The notes under the pieces are model-generated. The model had not been told where the DNA came from and did no database searches. It worked only from the letters and a program-made list of their open reading frames with translations. A stretch of DNA of 64,000 nucleotides, taken from Acerihabitans arboris. Its GTDB lineage: Bacteria > Pseudomonadota > Gammaproteobacteria > Enterobacterales > Enterobacteriaceae. The stretch's first letter is position 1, and each line of letters opens with the position of its first letter. Positions 22,805-33,229 of the stretch are shown piece by piece. The stretch is from the NCBI RefSeq assembly GCF_010131535.1, contig NZ_WUBS01000003.1, forward strand, positions 348,809 through 412,808, written 5' to 3'. The position numbers and the translations under genes were made by a program.

Positions 22805-25800
22805 TAGTTTTGCACCTCAAAACAATATCCATTAGGGTGAAGATTAATATTGAAAAACGGGTCATACTGAAAAAAAGCGGGATGCTTATTATACAGATGA
22901 GACAATTCACGTTTTAACCTTGCCAGTTTTTCCTGATCCATATGATCAATACCGCGGGATATCGATTCATGGTGGATTAACGTCGCCCCTTGGCACACCA
23001 CATTATAAAGGCCCGCTTCCACTAAGCTCATGCACACATCAACATCGTTATAAGCCACCGGGAAGGTTTCATCAAAACCACCAATACTGAGATATTTCTT
23101 ACGCTCTATCATCAAGCAGGCGCCGGTCACCGCCAGCCAGTTATAATCAACCTGGTTACGCATAAAATATCCCGGGATATCTTTAGGTTGGCGCATATAG
23201 GCATGCATCGGGCCATCGTTAAGGTTCAAGACTCCCATATGCTGCAGGCTGGCGCCATCGCCATACAGGAGTTTAGCGCCCACCGCGCCGATATGGGCAA
23301 GCTGCGCATAACCAGCCATCCGCTCCAGCCAGCCGTCATGCAGCGCTTCGGTGTCGTCATTAAGCAGCAGCAGCAAATCGCCTTTGGCGTTCGCCACCCC
23401 CACGTTTATCAATTGCGAGAAGTTAAAGGGCATATCATGCCGTACCAGCTTAACCTTTTTATTCCGTTTTAGCTGATCCAGGTAAACCAGCGTGCCGGCG
23501 TCGACAGAGCCATTATCGACTATGACCAGTTCAAAATGAGCATAGCGGGTTTTAGTAAGAATCGATTCCACGCAACGTTGCAAAAACGCCTGGTTATCAC
23601 GGGTAGGGATAATGATCGAAATCAGCGGATTACCCTGCGGTGCATAGTTTATCCGAAAGAAACCAGGATGATTGGGTAATGGCTCTACGATGCCGTTTAG
23701 CCCACGACGCTTTAAGGCGCTCTCGCGCACCGCCTTGGACGCCGCCAGCACATAAGGCTTAGCGGTAAGATCCGACGCACATGACGCCGGAATGATGCGC
23801 CAATGATAAAGAACCTTGGGGATATGGCTTATCTTGCTGGTTATTTCGGTCAATCGCAGGACAAAATCCCAATCCTGACAGCCATTAAACTCCCCGCGTA
23901 ATCCCCCCAATTTCCTGGCGACACTTAGCCTGACGCAGGCGACGTGACAGGTATACATGGTGCCCATCATCGTATCGGGAGACCAGTCCGGCTTGAAATG
24001 CGCCTGGGAGAAACGGCCTTCCGGGGTGAGCTTATCCTCATCGCTATAGATGAAGTCGGGGTCGTCCGCGTTGATACATTTAGCCAGCTCGAATAAACAA
24101 TCGTCGGTTAATTCATCGTCGTGATCGAGAAAGACAATATAATCATTGGCCGCGCGCTCGATGCCGGCATTAGTTGCGCCGGCTATGCCCTGGTTTCTAT
24201 CTAAATGGATTACGCTTATGCGTGTATCATCAAACGCATCAAGCGCCGCCGCCGTCTCCTTCAAGGGGCTGGCGTCGTTAACCAGCAGCAGTTCCCAGTC
24301 CGGATACCATTGGTTACGCACCGACGAGACCATCTTTTCCAGCAGATCCAGCGGCGTATTATAGATAGGCACGATGATGGAGAATGTCGGCCGCACGGAG
24401 AATTCGCTTAGCATATCGACAAAGCGGCGTGGTTTCTCGGTGGCAATATAGTTATATTCATCCGGGCGAGCGGCGTAATGGTATTTACCATTGTCGTCGC
24501 GGCTGATATAAAGCGGGCCCATGTGATGTATATTCCCCGGCAGCGTATCACCGGTCATGACATCCGGACGAAATGAGGGATGATGTAAAAACCATCCCGG
24601 ACGAATTCGCATTGCCAGCTTTAATAAGCGCCCTTTATAACGTTGCGGCGCGCGCGCGTATAGCGACTTGGCCAGTTTGCGGGCCTTGAGCTTAATCGTG
24701 CCGGGGCGAGAAACCCCAGTAGTCGCGCCGCCATGCAGTGCCTGGCTGACATTAACCTTAATCGCCTGCCCATAAATGAATGCCCCGCTAAAAATGTGGC
24801 GCGCCCTCCGGCGCAGGCCGGTGGGAATATTGCGGCCAATGATGCGTACAGGAGCGGATATTCTCCAGCTTGATGAATGCAGAATACGGTGCATATCTTG
24901 GTGTAGTATGGCGATTATCGTCGCCTGTTCGGCAATCTCCCGCTGCAGTTGCGCCAATTGCCGCTCATAATCAGCCGACCGCTCCAGATTTTGCTGAAGA
25001 GTGGCTCTATCAACCGCCTCCGCCTCATTTGCCCTTAAACGCAGAAATTCCACCGACGGCGCGCGCATCACCATCTTAAGTTCTTGCACCACTTGATTAA
25101 GTTGGTTCACATCACTTTGCTGAATTAACGCGAGGAAGCGCGCCTCCTGCGCAATAAAATCAGCCAAGTCGTTCTTGTCCAGAACAAAACCGACCTCGTT
25201 CAGCACATCAAGCGCCAGCGTCGCCAAACTGGTCTGGGTATAAAATTGACTGTAGGAGACTGAACTAATACGCAAAAATGAGTGGACTATGCCGCGAAAA
25301 CCAATATACGCAATGGAAATAACCTCATGGGATACCCATTCCTGATCGAAGAAACTCAGCTCTCCGTTTTCTTGCCGAATGATATTAAACGGTAATGCAT
25401 CCTGATACCCATTAGGAATGACCACATTGCGCTCATAGGCGATGGGCAAACCCGCCCGGACCAGCAAAAGATCTATCCAGCTCCGCGCCCAGTCGCCAAT
25501 GTCGGACAGACGCCAGTCCGGCTGGTTGATAATATTGACCAGATCAAACCACAGGGTATCACCCCGATAAAAATCATCACGACTTGCAACATGATGGATA
25601 GCGGCGGTTAATTCATGGTCCGTGCCGCCTTTTACCGCGTGGACGGAAAGCCCACCCTCAGGTTTTATCGCGAAGGTGGTCGCCTTGCGATACCGGGGCA
25701 AACGACTGTCGGAATAGTGAAATGCCGCAATGCCGGTGGTAAGTGGCGGCGCATCATCCTGGGTGGCGACCATCAAAAATGAATTGGCCAAATCGGCGGC

Positions 25801-26748
25801 AAGTCCATTATGCCAGATATTATTAATGCCCTGCTCAAGGGAAAATATACTTTCCACAATCCCCTGCTGGTCTTTATGGGCACTTTCCACCGCCAACGGC
25901 GCCAGGTCCAGCGCATGGTTCTGCCACCCATGCGGGGTTACCACCGATACCGGCAGCTTATAATCAGGCAGCGGCAGATAGTCTTCGCAAAAGTTAAAAC
26001 CCGCCCTGGCCAATACCGCATGGAGTTCCAGGCGGCCGAAGGTGACCACTCCGTGCTCATGGTACGAGTTATTGATGCCGTACATGGGCAGACTGACGTG
26101 ATCTTCCTTGGCGCCGGCGAAATATTTGATGCCCAATTTATTTTCAATCGCCACAAACAGCTTGCCGTCGGAGGTCATGCGCGACTGGCAGGATTTCAGC
26201 AACGCTTGCTGGCCATCTGTTCCCAGAAACATACGGGCGTATTCCAACACGCCGATAAGCATTACCGCATCAAACTGCCCCAGATCGGGAATTTGATCGC
26301 TGGGCGAGCAAATCACCTCGACGTCGGGCAAATCGCGGCATCGCTCGCGCGCAATAGTGGCGCGGCGCATGCTGCCTTCCACCGAAACCACATGTGCGCC
26401 GCTTTCGCCCAGGAAGCGCGAAATGGCGCCGCAGCCGCAGCCGATCTCCAGTATCCGCTTGCCTTTAAACCAATCGCTAAACGGCCGCAACAGATTGGCG
26501 CGCAGCGAGCTGAGATGATAGGTTGAAGGCCAATCCTTCATTTTCAGAGCCAAATCGCAAGACTTCACGCTGACATCAGGCGCGTTTTTTACAACGTCAA
26601 AGATATAGTTTTCCGCTTCATCTCCGTCACTATAGGCAAATTCAGATAATTCTTCTGGCCGCCAAATCCGGTTATCCTCATCAAGAATAAAATGATGGGA
26701 TGATAGAATTGAATGAATATTACTTGGTTTCAAATTTAATTCTCGCAT
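22804..26748 (-). CDS. Methyltransferase / kinase-like / coiled-coil / double GT2 fusion
   Basis: A 1314-residue multidomain protein. About 75-260 is a class I SAM methyltransferase (ILEIGCGCGAISRFLGESGA). About 350-510 is kinase-like (YERNVVIPNGY, NGELSFFDQEWVS). About 570-630 is a predicted coiled coil (LERSADYERQLAQLQREI) followed by SSSWRISAPVRIIGR. About 785-1000 is GT2 domain one (FSIIVPIYNTPLDLLEKM, FLDHDDEL, YSDEDK), and about 1040-1290 GT2 domain two (ISIIIPTRDNQAFLQ, LLLNDDTE, AYNDVDVCMSL). The order methyltransferase, kinase-like, coiled coil recalls the chain terminator WbdD, which works with Wzt. Here it is joined to two polymerising transferases. The start overlaps wzt by 29 bases. 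Confidence 0.85.
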   Translation of the reverse strand: MRELNLKPSNIHSILSSHHFILDEDNRIWRPEELSEFAYSDGDEAENYIFDVVKNAPDVSVKSCDLALKMKDWPSTYHLSSLRANLLRPFSDWFKGKRILEIGCGCGAISRFLGESGAHVVSVEGSMRRATIARERCRDLPDVEVICSPSDQIPDLGQFDAVMLIGVLEYARMFLGTDGQQALLKSCQSRMTSDGKLFVAIENKLGIKYFAGAKEDHVSLPMYGINNSYHEHGVVTFGRLELHAVLARAGFNFCEDYLPLPDYKLPVSVVTPHGWQNHALDLAPLAVESAHKDQQGIVESIFSLEQGINNIWHNGLAADLANSFLMVATQDDAPPLTTGIAAFHYSDSRLPRYRKATTFAIKPEGGLSVHAVKGGTDHELTAAIHHVASRDDFYRGDTLWFDLVNIINQPDWRLSDIGDWARSWIDLLLVRAGLPIAYERNVVIPNGYQDALPFNIIRQENGELSFFDQEWVSHEVISIAYIGFRGIVHSFLRISSVSYSQFYTQTSLATLALDVLNEVGFVLDKNDLADFIAQEARFLALIQQSDVNQLNQVVQELKMVMRAPSVEFLRLRANEAEAVDRATLQQNLERSADYERQLAQLQREIAEQATIIAILHQDMHRILHSSSWRISAPVRIIGRNIPTGLRRRARHIFSGAFIYGQAIKVNVSQALHGGATTGVSRPGTIKLKARKLAKSLYARAPQRYKGRLLKLAMRIRPGWFLHHPSFRPDVMTGDTLPGNIHHMGPLYISRDDNGKYHYAARPDEYNYIATEKPRRFVDMLSEFSVRPTFSIIVPIYNTPLDLLEKMVSSVRNQWYPDWELLLVNDASPLKETAAALDAFDDTRISVIHLDRNQGIAGATNAGIERAANDYIVFLDHDDELTDDCLFELAKCINADDPDFIYSDEDKLTPEGRFSQAHFKPDWSPDTMMGTMYTCHVACVRLSVARKLGGLRGEFNGCQDWDFVLRLTEITSKISHIPKVLYHWRIIPASCASDLTAKPYVLAASKAVRESALKRRGLNGIVEPLPNHPGFFRINYAPQGNPLISIIIPTRDNQAFLQRCVESILTKTRYAHFELVIVDNGSVDAGTLVYLDQLKRNKKVKLVRHDMPFNFSQLINVGVANAKGDLLLLLNDDTEALHDGWLERMAGYAQLAHIGAVGAKLLYGDGASLQHMGVLNLNDGPMHAYMRQPKDIPGYFMRNQVDYNWLAVTGACLMIERKKYLSIGGFDETFPVAYNDVDVCMSLVEAGLYNVVCQGATLIHHESISRGIDHMDQEKLARLKRELSHLYNKHPAFFQYDPFFNINLHPNGYCFEVQN

Positions 26749-28111
26749 TCAGGTCCGCCAGGCCGGTAAATGAAGTTACCGCCCCAACAGCAAGGTGGAT
26801 AGAATCATAGCGACGGTCATGGGGGATAACGTCACCCTCGGTAGAACTGCTAGCGATTCCTACCGAAATAAAATAATCACCTTCATAAAGCATTACCGGC
26901 ATGGTGACCGAAACAATCATTTCCTCGTTCGGCTGGGCCACGTCGGTTAATTCAACCGATTGCCATTCGGAATTGGTATTGTAAATCGTCACCCCCTCCT
27001 TGGTTTTTACGGCAAAACCAAAGATCGGGCGCACTACGGTGGCGCGAAACAGCACCCGGAAAGAAAATACAATTTCTTCATGGGGTATCAGGCTGCTCGG
27101 GTAGCTTTTGCCCGCCTGCGAAAGGTGGTAGTCCATGAACTCCGCCGCGCGATCGCCCCAACGGTATTCCGAGGGGTTATAATTCGGCCGCTCAGTATAA
27201 ACGCCGTTTAATTGATCGGCGATCCCCATGGAACCATTGCTGCCATTGACCGACTGCATCTCGCGAGCCGAACGTTTCTCCTCACCCTCGATGGCAACAT
27301 CTATCTGCTTCACCACCGCCTGGCGTTCGCTATTCTGGATTTTTTGTTTACCAAAAAGAATATCCAGGTAACGATTTACGATATCGCGTGGAGCCCCCTT
27401 GCTCTTCATTACACCACCATCGAGCAACATGGCGCTGTCACAATGGGTAACGATTTGTTCGGTCGCATGGGAAACAAACAGAATGGAAGTACCGTTTTGT
27501 TTAAGTTTTTTCAAGCGGGCAAAACATTTGGCCTGGAACTTGGCATCGCCAACGGCCAACGCTTCATCGACAATCAGAATTTCCGGGTCGATCTGGGCCT
27601 GGACCGCGAAGGCCAGGCGCACCAGCATTCCGCTTGAATAGGAGCGCACCGGGGAGTCGATAAACCGACCGATATCGGCAAAAGCAAGTATATCATCAAG
27701 CTTAATGTCGGTTTCCTCGCGGCTTAACCCCAACAGCGAGGCGTTAAGGTAGACATTTTCCCGGCCGGAAAAATCACTGTTAAATCCGGCGCCAAGTTCC
27801 AGCAGGGCCGCAACCCGGCCATTGACCTGCACATTTCCCCCGGTGGGGGATAATGTGCCGGCAATGATCTGCAGCAAGGTGGATTTGCCCGACCCATTCC
27901 GGCCGACAATGCCCATGGTTTGGCCACGCGGCAGTTCAAATGAGATATCTCTTAACGCCCAGAAATCTTCGTGGTAATTGCGCGGCGGTTTACCTAAATA
28001 ATGATCCAGCCGAGGCACGATAAACTGTTTCAGACGGCGAGTCGGACTTTCGTAGACCTGATAGCATTTACTAATGTTATCAATCTTTATAGCCATATCG
28101 TTAAAGGACAT
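26720..28111 (-). CDS. wzt: O-antigen ABC transporter ATP-binding protein
   Basis: 463 residues. The ATPase domain (about 1-245) has Walker A GRNGSGKS (70-77), signature YSSGMLVRLAF and Walker B ILIVDEALAVGD. A linker leads to a C-terminal beta-sandwich (about 310-463; ERPNYNPSEYRWGDRAAEF, YFISVGIAS) of the kind that recognises the finished O-chain end. It pairs with Wzm to export undecaprenyl-linked O antigen. The ATG at 28111 has AAGGA upstream and overlaps the wzm stop by 11 bases; an extension 12 residues longer is possible but lacks a ribosome site. Confidence 0.95.
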   Translation of the reverse strand: MSFNDMAIKIDNISKCYQVYESPTRRLKQFIVPRLDHYLGKPPRNYHEDFWALRDISFELPRGQTMGIVGRNGSGKSTLLQIIAGTLSPTGGNVQVNGRVAALLELGAGFNSDFSGRENVYLNASLLGLSREETDIKLDDILAFADIGRFIDSPVRSYSSGMLVRLAFAVQAQIDPEILIVDEALAVGDAKFQAKCFARLKKLKQNGTSILFVSHATEQIVTHCDSAMLLDGGVMKSKGAPRDIVNRYLDILFGKQKIQNSERQAVVKQIDVAIEGEEKRSAREMQSVNGSNGSMGIADQLNGVYTERPNYNPSEYRWGDRAAEFMDYHLSQAGKSYPSSLIPHEEIVFSFRVLFRATVVRPIFGFAVKTKEGVTIYNTNSEWQSVELTDVAQPNEEMIVSVTMPVMLYEGDYFISVGIASSSTEGDVIPHDRRYDSIHLAVGAVTSFTGLADLNARIKFETK

Positions 28112-28934
28112 CGGCAAATCCTTTTCGTGTTTTCTGGAACCAGGCATAACCCAACCACATCACTATCAACGCAACCAACGTATACCACCCCAGGCCGACA
28201 AAATTCGGATATTTTCCCCAGATTATGACGGCGCGCGCCTGTTCAATGATAAAGGTCAATGGATTGAGCAAAATCAGCGGGCGTACTTTTTCCGGTAACG
28301 AGGAGATAGGATAAAATACCGGTGAAAGAAACATCGCGATGGTCATAAGAATGGTAATGGTTTGTCCTACATCGCGCACAAACACGCCCAGCGACGCCAA
28401 AAACCAGCTTAGCCCCAGGGTAAGGAACACCAGTGGCAACATCACCAATGGCGTAAAGATCAATGTCCAGTGCAAATAGCCATTAAAGATAAAAAATGCG
28501 GTAACCAGCACTATCATGCTGATCATACTGTGAAACAGCACGCCGCCCAGGGAAACTATCGATAAAATCTCCAGGGGAAAAATGACCTTTTTGACATAAT
28601 TGACATTGGCCAGCACCAGTGTGGGCGCGCGGGTCAATGTCTCGGCAAACAGGGTATGCATAATTAAACCGACAAATAGGATCACGGCGAAATCCGTTTT
28701 GGAATCCGTGAGTGCGCCGGCTCCCCAGCGTGCTTTGAACACCACCGAAAAAACCAGGGTATAGACCGTCAGCATAAAAATCGGATTTATGACAGACCAA
28801 AAGATGCCCATAAAGGAACCCCGGTAGCGTCCGATGATATCCCGTTTAACCATCTGGTAAATCAATTGCCGATTGTTCCATGATGTGGCAACCAAAGAAA
28901 CAAACGATGTGGGTTTATCTGTATGAGGATTCAT
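28101..28934 (-). CDS. wzm: O-antigen ABC transporter permease
   Basis: 277 residues with about six membrane helices of the ABC-2 type (IIGRYRGSFMGIFWSVINPI, TLTRAPTLVLANVNYVKKV coupling-helix region, ILLNPLTFIIEQAR). It forms the channel half of the O-chain exporter with Wzt, whose gene overlaps it. It follows rfbD by 49 bases in the same direction. Its presence, with no Wzx/Wzy in this operon, places the O antigen in the ABC-dependent class. Confidence 0.95.
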   Translation of the reverse strand: MNPHTDKPTSFVSLVATSWNNRQLIYQMVKRDIIGRYRGSFMGIFWSVINPIFMLTVYTLVFSVVFKARWGAGALTDSKTDFAVILFVGLIMHTLFAETLTRAPTLVLANVNYVKKVIFPLEILSIVSLGGVLFHSMISMIVLVTAFFIFNGYLHWTLIFTPLVMLPLVFLTLGLSWFLASLGVFVRDVGQTITILMTIAMFLSPVFYPISSLPEKVRPLILLNPLTFIIEQARAVIIWGKYPNFVGLGWYTLVALIVMWLGYAWFQKTRKGFADVL

Positions 28935-28983
28935 TTAAAACTCTTTAGTCGGCGGCAGTGCATGCCGCATGCCGCCGTGGTGG

Positions 28984-29841
28984 TTATGCTATTTTGGCCA
29001 TGCAGGAATTCAGCGCCGCAGCCCAGTCCGAAGGACGGATACCGTAACGCGCTATTTTTGCGCATGACAACGTCGAATGCCCCGGACGCTGCGCCGCGGT
29101 TGGATATTGATCGGTCCCGATGCCCTTAACTATCGGCAGGGCATCAAGTAAGTCAAGGCGCGCCGCGGTAGTCATAATCTCATCGGTAAACTCTTTCCAC
29201 GAAACCTCGCGGTCGCCGCAGAAATGATAAATACCGCCGTCCGCCCCGGCTATCGTCATATCGATTATCGCCTGGGCAATATCGCCGGCATACGTGGGAC
29301 AACCGCGCTGGTCATCGACGATGCTCAGCGCCGCGCGCTCACGCCCGAGACGCAGCATGGTCTTGACGAAGTTATTGCCATACTCGCTGAAAACCCACGC
29401 GGTGCGGATAATAATCGATTGCGGATACTCACGCATCACGGCAATTTCGCCATCAAGCTTGGTGGCGCCATACACCCCCAGCGGATGGGTGGCATCGGTT
29501 TCCACATAAGGCGTCTTCGAGGTGCCGTCAAACACGTAATCCGTCGAGATATGAATAAACCCGGCATGGGCGCGTTTAGCCGCGCGCGCAAGATTTGCCG
29601 GCCCCCCGGCATTGATAAGCGCGGCGCGGGCGGCATCTGATTCCGCTTTATCCACCGCGGTATAGGCCGCGGCGTTAACCACAAGCCCAGGCTGGAATGC
29701 CGCCGCCACCCGGTCGACCGCGCTCGCATCGGTGATATCCAGCGTATCGCTATCAGTGGCCATGACCTGCCAACCGGCGGGAACACGATCCTGGAAACAG
29801 CGGCCCAATTGGCCGTTAGCCCCGGTAAGTAATACTTTCAT
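28984..29841 (-). CDS. rfbD: dTDP-4-dehydrorhamnose reductase
   Basis: This is the last enzyme of dTDP-L-rhamnose synthesis. It has 285 residues from an ATG at 29841, where MKVLLTGANGQLGRCF begins; an upstream reading into rfbC is rejected. NAD(P)-binding GANGQLGR, STDYVFDGTSKTPYVE and the catalytic YGATKLDGE are present, with a late RPGHSTLSCAKI. It lies 2 bases after rfbC in an rfbB-A-C-D operon order. Confidence 0.96.
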   Translation of the reverse strand: MKVLLTGANGQLGRCFQDRVPAGWQVMATDSDTLDITDASAVDRVAAAFQPGLVVNAAAYTAVDKAESDAARAALINAGGPANLARAAKRAHAGFIHISTDYVFDGTSKTPYVETDATHPLGVYGATKLDGEIAVMREYPQSIIIRTAWVFSEYGNNFVKTMLRLGRERAALSIVDDQRGCPTYAGDIAQAIIDMTIAGADGGIYHFCGDREVSWKEFTDEIMTTAARLDLLDALPIVKGIGTDQYPTAAQRPGHSTLSCAKIARYGIRPSDWAAALNSCMAKIA

Positions 29842-29843
29842 CT

Positions 29844-30374
29844 TTAAAGATCCTTCAACAACTTGCCTAATTTGTCTTTTTCTGACAATAGGGGCTGAGT
29901 TACCGGCCACGCAATGGCAACCGCCGGATCGTTCCACAGCAGGCACTCTTCGTGCTGCGGGTTATAATAATCGGTGCATTTATATTCAAAATCGGCGACA
30001 TCGGTTATCACCACAAAACCATGAGCCAGGCCCGGCGGGATCCAAAACTGTTTCTTATTTTCTTCGGAAAGCAGCACCCCTTCCCATTGGCCGTAGGTGG
30101 GGGAATCACGGCGGATATCGACCGCCACGTCAAATACTTCGCCGCGCACCACCCGGACCAGCTTGCCCTGTGGATTGGTCTTCTGGAAATGCAGGCCGCG
30201 CAGCACATTTTTTGCCGAGCGCGAGTGGTTATCCTGAACAAATTCCAAATCGATATCCAGCAATGACTGGTAGCGCCGCTTTTCAAAGGTTTCCAGAAAA
30301 AAGCCACGCGCGTCGCCAAAGACTTGAGGCTCGATGATCTTGACGCCGTCTATTTTTGTGTTAAGCACTTTCAT
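29844..30374 (-). CDS. rfbC: dTDP-4-dehydrorhamnose 3,5-epimerase
   Basis: 176 residues, cupin fold. Motifs [37 protein letters not shown] with the catalytic His, [18 protein letters not shown] and GLAHGFVVI are all intact. It converts dTDP-4-keto-6-deoxyglucose to the L-lyxo form for RfbD. The start overlaps rfbA by 4 bases. Confidence 0.97.
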   Translation of the reverse strand: MKVLNTKIDGVKIIEPQVFGDARGFFLETFEKRRYQSLLDIDLEFVQDNHSRSAKNVLRGLHFQKTNPQGKLVRVVRGEVFDVAVDIRRDSPTYGQWEGVLLSEENKKQFWIPPGLAHGFVVITDVADFEYKCTDYYNPQHEECLLWNDPAVAIAWPVTQPLLSEKDKLGKLLKDL

Positions 30375-31255
30375 GCATTTTTTTCCCCGGCAATTTGAAT
30401 CAAATACTGGCCATACTCGGTTTTACTCATCAATCCGGCCTCTGCCAAAACCTGCTGTTTATTTAGCCAGCCCTTATTAAAAGCAATTTCTTCCAGGCAA
30501 GCGACTTTAAAACCTTGCCTTTTTTCGATGGTATGAATAAACACCGAGGCTTCAATCAAGCTTTCATGGGTGCCGGTATCCAGCCAGGCAAAGCCGCGCC
30601 CCAGCAGCTCGACGTTTAATTGGTTTTGTTTTAGATACATCTCATTAAGCGAGGTAATCTCCAGCTCGCCGCGAGAAGAGGGCTTTACCCGCTTCGCCAT
30701 TTCCACGACCTGTTCATCGTAGAAATAAAGCCCGGTGACCGCCCACTCGGATTTCGGCTTGAGCGGCTTCTCCTCCAGCGATAACACCCGGAACTGGTCG
30801 TCAAACTCCACGACGCCAAAACGCTCGGGATCGACGACATGATAACCAAATACCGTTGCGCCCGTGGTACGGGCCGCCACGGTTTCAAGCTTGGCGCCGA
30901 AGCTCTGGCCAAAATAGACATTGTCCCCCAGCACCAGCGCGCAGCGATCGCCGTCGATAAATTTCTCGCCGATGATAAACGCCTGGGCCAGGCCATCGGG
31001 ACTGGGCTGGATTTCATAAGAAAAATTAACGCCAAACCGGCTGCCGTCGCCAAGCAAACGCTGGAACGAAGGCATATCCTCCGGGGTGGAAATAATTAAA
31101 ATATCGCGTATCCCGGCCAGCATTAATACCGAGATCGGGTAATAAATCATGGGCTTATCATACAGGGGCAGCAGTTGCTTGGAGACCCCGCGGGTAATCG
31201 GATACAGGCGCGTGCCCGTACCGCCGGCCAATACAATACCTTTCATAAGATGCAC
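30371..31255 (-). CDS. rfbA: Glucose-1-phosphate thymidylyltransferase
   Basis: 294 residues. The nucleotidyltransferase signature [16 protein letters not shown] is followed by [29 protein letters not shown] and [20 protein letters not shown]. It makes dTDP-glucose, the rhamnose precursor. An AGGA sits eight bases before the ATG at 31255; the ATG three codons later (31246) matches the usual family start, so the first three residues are uncertain. It is 14 bases after rfbB. Confidence 0.96.
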   Translation of the reverse strand: MHLMKGIVLAGGTGTRLYPITRGVSKQLLPLYDKPMIYYPISVLMLAGIRDILIISTPEDMPSFQRLLGDGSRFGVNFSYEIQPSPDGLAQAFIIGEKFIDGDRCALVLGDNVYFGQSFGAKLETVAARTTGATVFGYHVVDPERFGVVEFDDQFRVLSLEEKPLKPKSEWAVTGLYFYDEQVVEMAKRVKPSSRGELEITSLNEMYLKQNQLNVELLGRGFAWLDTGTHESLIEASVFIHTIEKRQGFKVACLEEIAFNKGWLNKQQVLAEAGLMSKTEYGQYLIQIAGEKNA

Positions 31256-31269
31256 CGATTCCTAACGCA

Positions 31270-32331
31270 TTAATTTAAGCCAAGACGCTCGCCAGAGTAG
31301 GATCCGTCCTGCACCCGCCGCCACCAGGTCCGGTTGTTCAAATACCATTCCACGGTTTTACGAATGCCGCTGTCGAAAGTCTCCAGCGGCTGCCAGCCCA
31401 ATTCCCGTTTGATCTTGGCGCCGTCGATGGCATAACGCAGATCGTGACCGGGACGGTCAGTGACGTAGGTAATTAAATCTTCGTAGTGAGCCAGCCCTTC
31501 GGGCTTGCCCGGTACCAGTTCATCAAGCAAACGGCATAGGGTTCGCACCACATCGATATTCCTGCGTTCGTTATGGCCGCCGATATTGTAGGTTTCACCC
31601 ACCGCGCCGGCTGTAACGACTCTATATAAGGCCCTGGCATGGTCTTCGACATACAGCCAGTCGCGAATTTGCGCGCCGTTACCGTATACAGGCAACGGTT
31701 TGCCGGCGATGGCATTTAGAATAATCAGGGGTATCAGTTTTTCAGGAAAATGGTAAGGACCATAATTGTTAGAGCAATTAGTCACCAGGGTGGGCAGGCC
31801 ATAGGTCCGGTGCCACGCCCGTACCAGGTGGTCGCTGGACGCTTTTGATGCCGAATAAGGACTGCTGGGGGCATAAGGGGTGGTTTCGGTGAACAAATCA
31901 TCAGTGTTGTGCAAATCGCCGTAAACTTCATCGGTCGAGATATGATGAAAGCGAAAAGCCGCCTGGCGCGCGGCCGCCAGGGCCAGCCAATAGTGACGGG
32001 CGGCTTCCAGCAGGGTGTAGGTGCCGATGATGTTGGTTTCCATAAAGGCCGCGGGGCCGTCGATGGACCGGTCCACATGGCTTTCCGCTGCCAGGTGCAT
32101 CACAGCGTCAGGCTGGTGTTGCGCAAAAACCCGATCCAGTGCGGCGCGATCGCATATATTGACCCGCTCAAAACCGTAGCGGGGGTCATCTTTTACACCG
32201 GCCAGGGACTCAAGGTTTCCCGCATAAGTTAGACAGTCAACCACCAAAACCTGATCCTGCGTATCCCTGATGATATGCCGCACAACTGCGGAACCAATAA
32301 AACCGGCACCGCCGGTAACTAAAATTTTCAT
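31270..32331 (-). CDS. rfbB: dTDP-glucose 4,6-dehydratase
   Basis: 353 residues of the extended SDR family. It has [38 protein letters not shown] with the catalytic Asp/Glu, and [15 protein letters not shown] with Tyr and Lys. It is the first gene of the O-antigen operon, preceded by about 240 bases of leader to a candidate ops element. The product feeds RfbC and RfbD. Confidence 0.97.
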   Translation of the reverse strand: MKILVTGGAGFIGSAVVRHIIRDTQDQVLVVDCLTYAGNLESLAGVKDDPRYGFERVNICDRAALDRVFAQHQPDAVMHLAAESHVDRSIDGPAAFMETNIIGTYTLLEAARHYWLALAAARQAAFRFHHISTDEVYGDLHNTDDLFTETTPYAPSSPYSASKASSDHLVRAWHRTYGLPTLVTNCSNNYGPYHFPEKLIPLIILNAIAGKPLPVYGNGAQIRDWLYVEDHARALYRVVTAGAVGETYNIGGHNERRNIDVVRTLCRLLDELVPGKPEGLAHYEDLITYVTDRPGHDLRYAIDGAKIKRELGWQPLETFDSGIRKTVEWYLNNRTWWRRVQDGSYSGERLGLN

Positions 32332-32892
32332 TTAAAATGAATCCATTATTTCTTGTTGCTGGAAGATTGCATCAAAAATAGTTCATGTCGCCTGGGCCCG
32401 GCGGGCGATTATTGCCGCGCCCCGGGAACAGGCATCAACAGCCGCATGACGTACCACCGATATATTAACATCGATAAAGATAACTTTGGATGACTTACAT
32501 TAAAGAAAATCGCCCAATCGTCCTTGATCTTGCCCGCGTTTGCTGACTCGTGCGCTATCCTGCGCGCCCAACCTACCGCCTGTAACGCCGATCATAGACA
32601 ACACCATTAGGTTAGCAATGGACGATAACATGATGATAAAGGTACCCGTTATTCAGTGAAGTGGTATCAGAACTCACTGAAACTGACAATATAAGTATGC
32701 CGACAGTGCACACAATCAAACGGCGTCTGCCACGTGTAACGACATGGCGACATTAAGGTTTAAATCAAGAAAAAAACCGCACGCTAAAGCAGGGTTCACG
32801 GCGCGTTGCGCGTTTTGCCGGCCACAATCTGGGCTAAGGCGATTTTTAGTGGAAAAAACCAACACACCGGCGTCAAACCAGACGGCCTGGAA
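32332..32892. other. Leader region of the O-antigen operon, no gene seen
   Basis: About 560 bases between rfbB and the terminator at 32893. It holds the ops-like element and otherwise only short, unconvincing open frames. The transcription start of the minus-strand operon should lie to the right of 32580. Confidence 0.5.
32569..32580 (-). promoter_or_regulatory. Candidate ops element upstream of rfbB
   Basis: Read on the minus strand, the sequence is GGCGGTAGGTTG, ten of twelve bases of the RfaH-recruiting ops element (GGCGGTAGCGTG). It lies about 240 bases before rfbB and in the right orientation. The surrounding JUMPstart bases are not well conserved, so RfaH control of this operon is only plausible. 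Confidence 0.45.
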
Positions 32893-32928
32893 AGATAAAA
32901 AGCCGAAGCGAGCTTCGGCTTTTTATCT
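32893..32928. terminator. Bidirectional terminator
   Basis: A perfect 17-bp inverted repeat, AGATAAAAAGCCGAAGC, a GA loop, then its complement, gives a strong GC stem flanked by A5 and T5. It can stop transcription from both sides. It isolates the O-antigen promoter region from the gene remnants to its right. Confidence 0.93.
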
Positions 32929-32953
32929 CAATTCAACATAGACTAGGAGCGGA

Positions 32954-33229
32954 TCACTCTTTTTTGATGGAAAGATATGCCGGCATCTTCATTTCACGGT
33001 GACCCAGAGTCACATTTTCCAATAAAATAGCGGGAATAAACCATATCGCTGATAAAATCATCAAGCCGGTGGAGAGTATAGCCGTGGAGAATCTTGGCAC
33101 CAGGCCTGTTTCATCATGATCATGGAATAAAGGTATCGCGAAAACAACACTGCTAATCGTGAATAACAGCGCCAAAATGCCATAAAAAAATGCTGTCCAA
33201 TCGAGTATAGTTTTATTTTTGTAATGCAT
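32954..33229 (-). pseudogene. C-terminal membrane part of a GtrB-like GT2 enzyme
   Basis: A 91-residue frame from an ATG at 33229, overlapping the end of the frameshifted gene before it. It has two membrane helices (LDWTAFFYGILALLFTISSV and AILSTGLMILSAIWFIPAIL) and ends with a basic tail (GHREMKMPAYL). This arrangement matches, from memory, the C-terminal third of polyprenyl-phosphate glycosyltransferases of the GT2 family, which are about 320 residues. The catalytic GT-A domain is absent, so it is probably a remnant. An independent small membrane protein cannot be excluded. Confidence 0.5.

Noticed and set aside
32744..32941. 65-codon plus-strand frame
   Set aside because: Reads through the bidirectional terminator and has no ribosome site.
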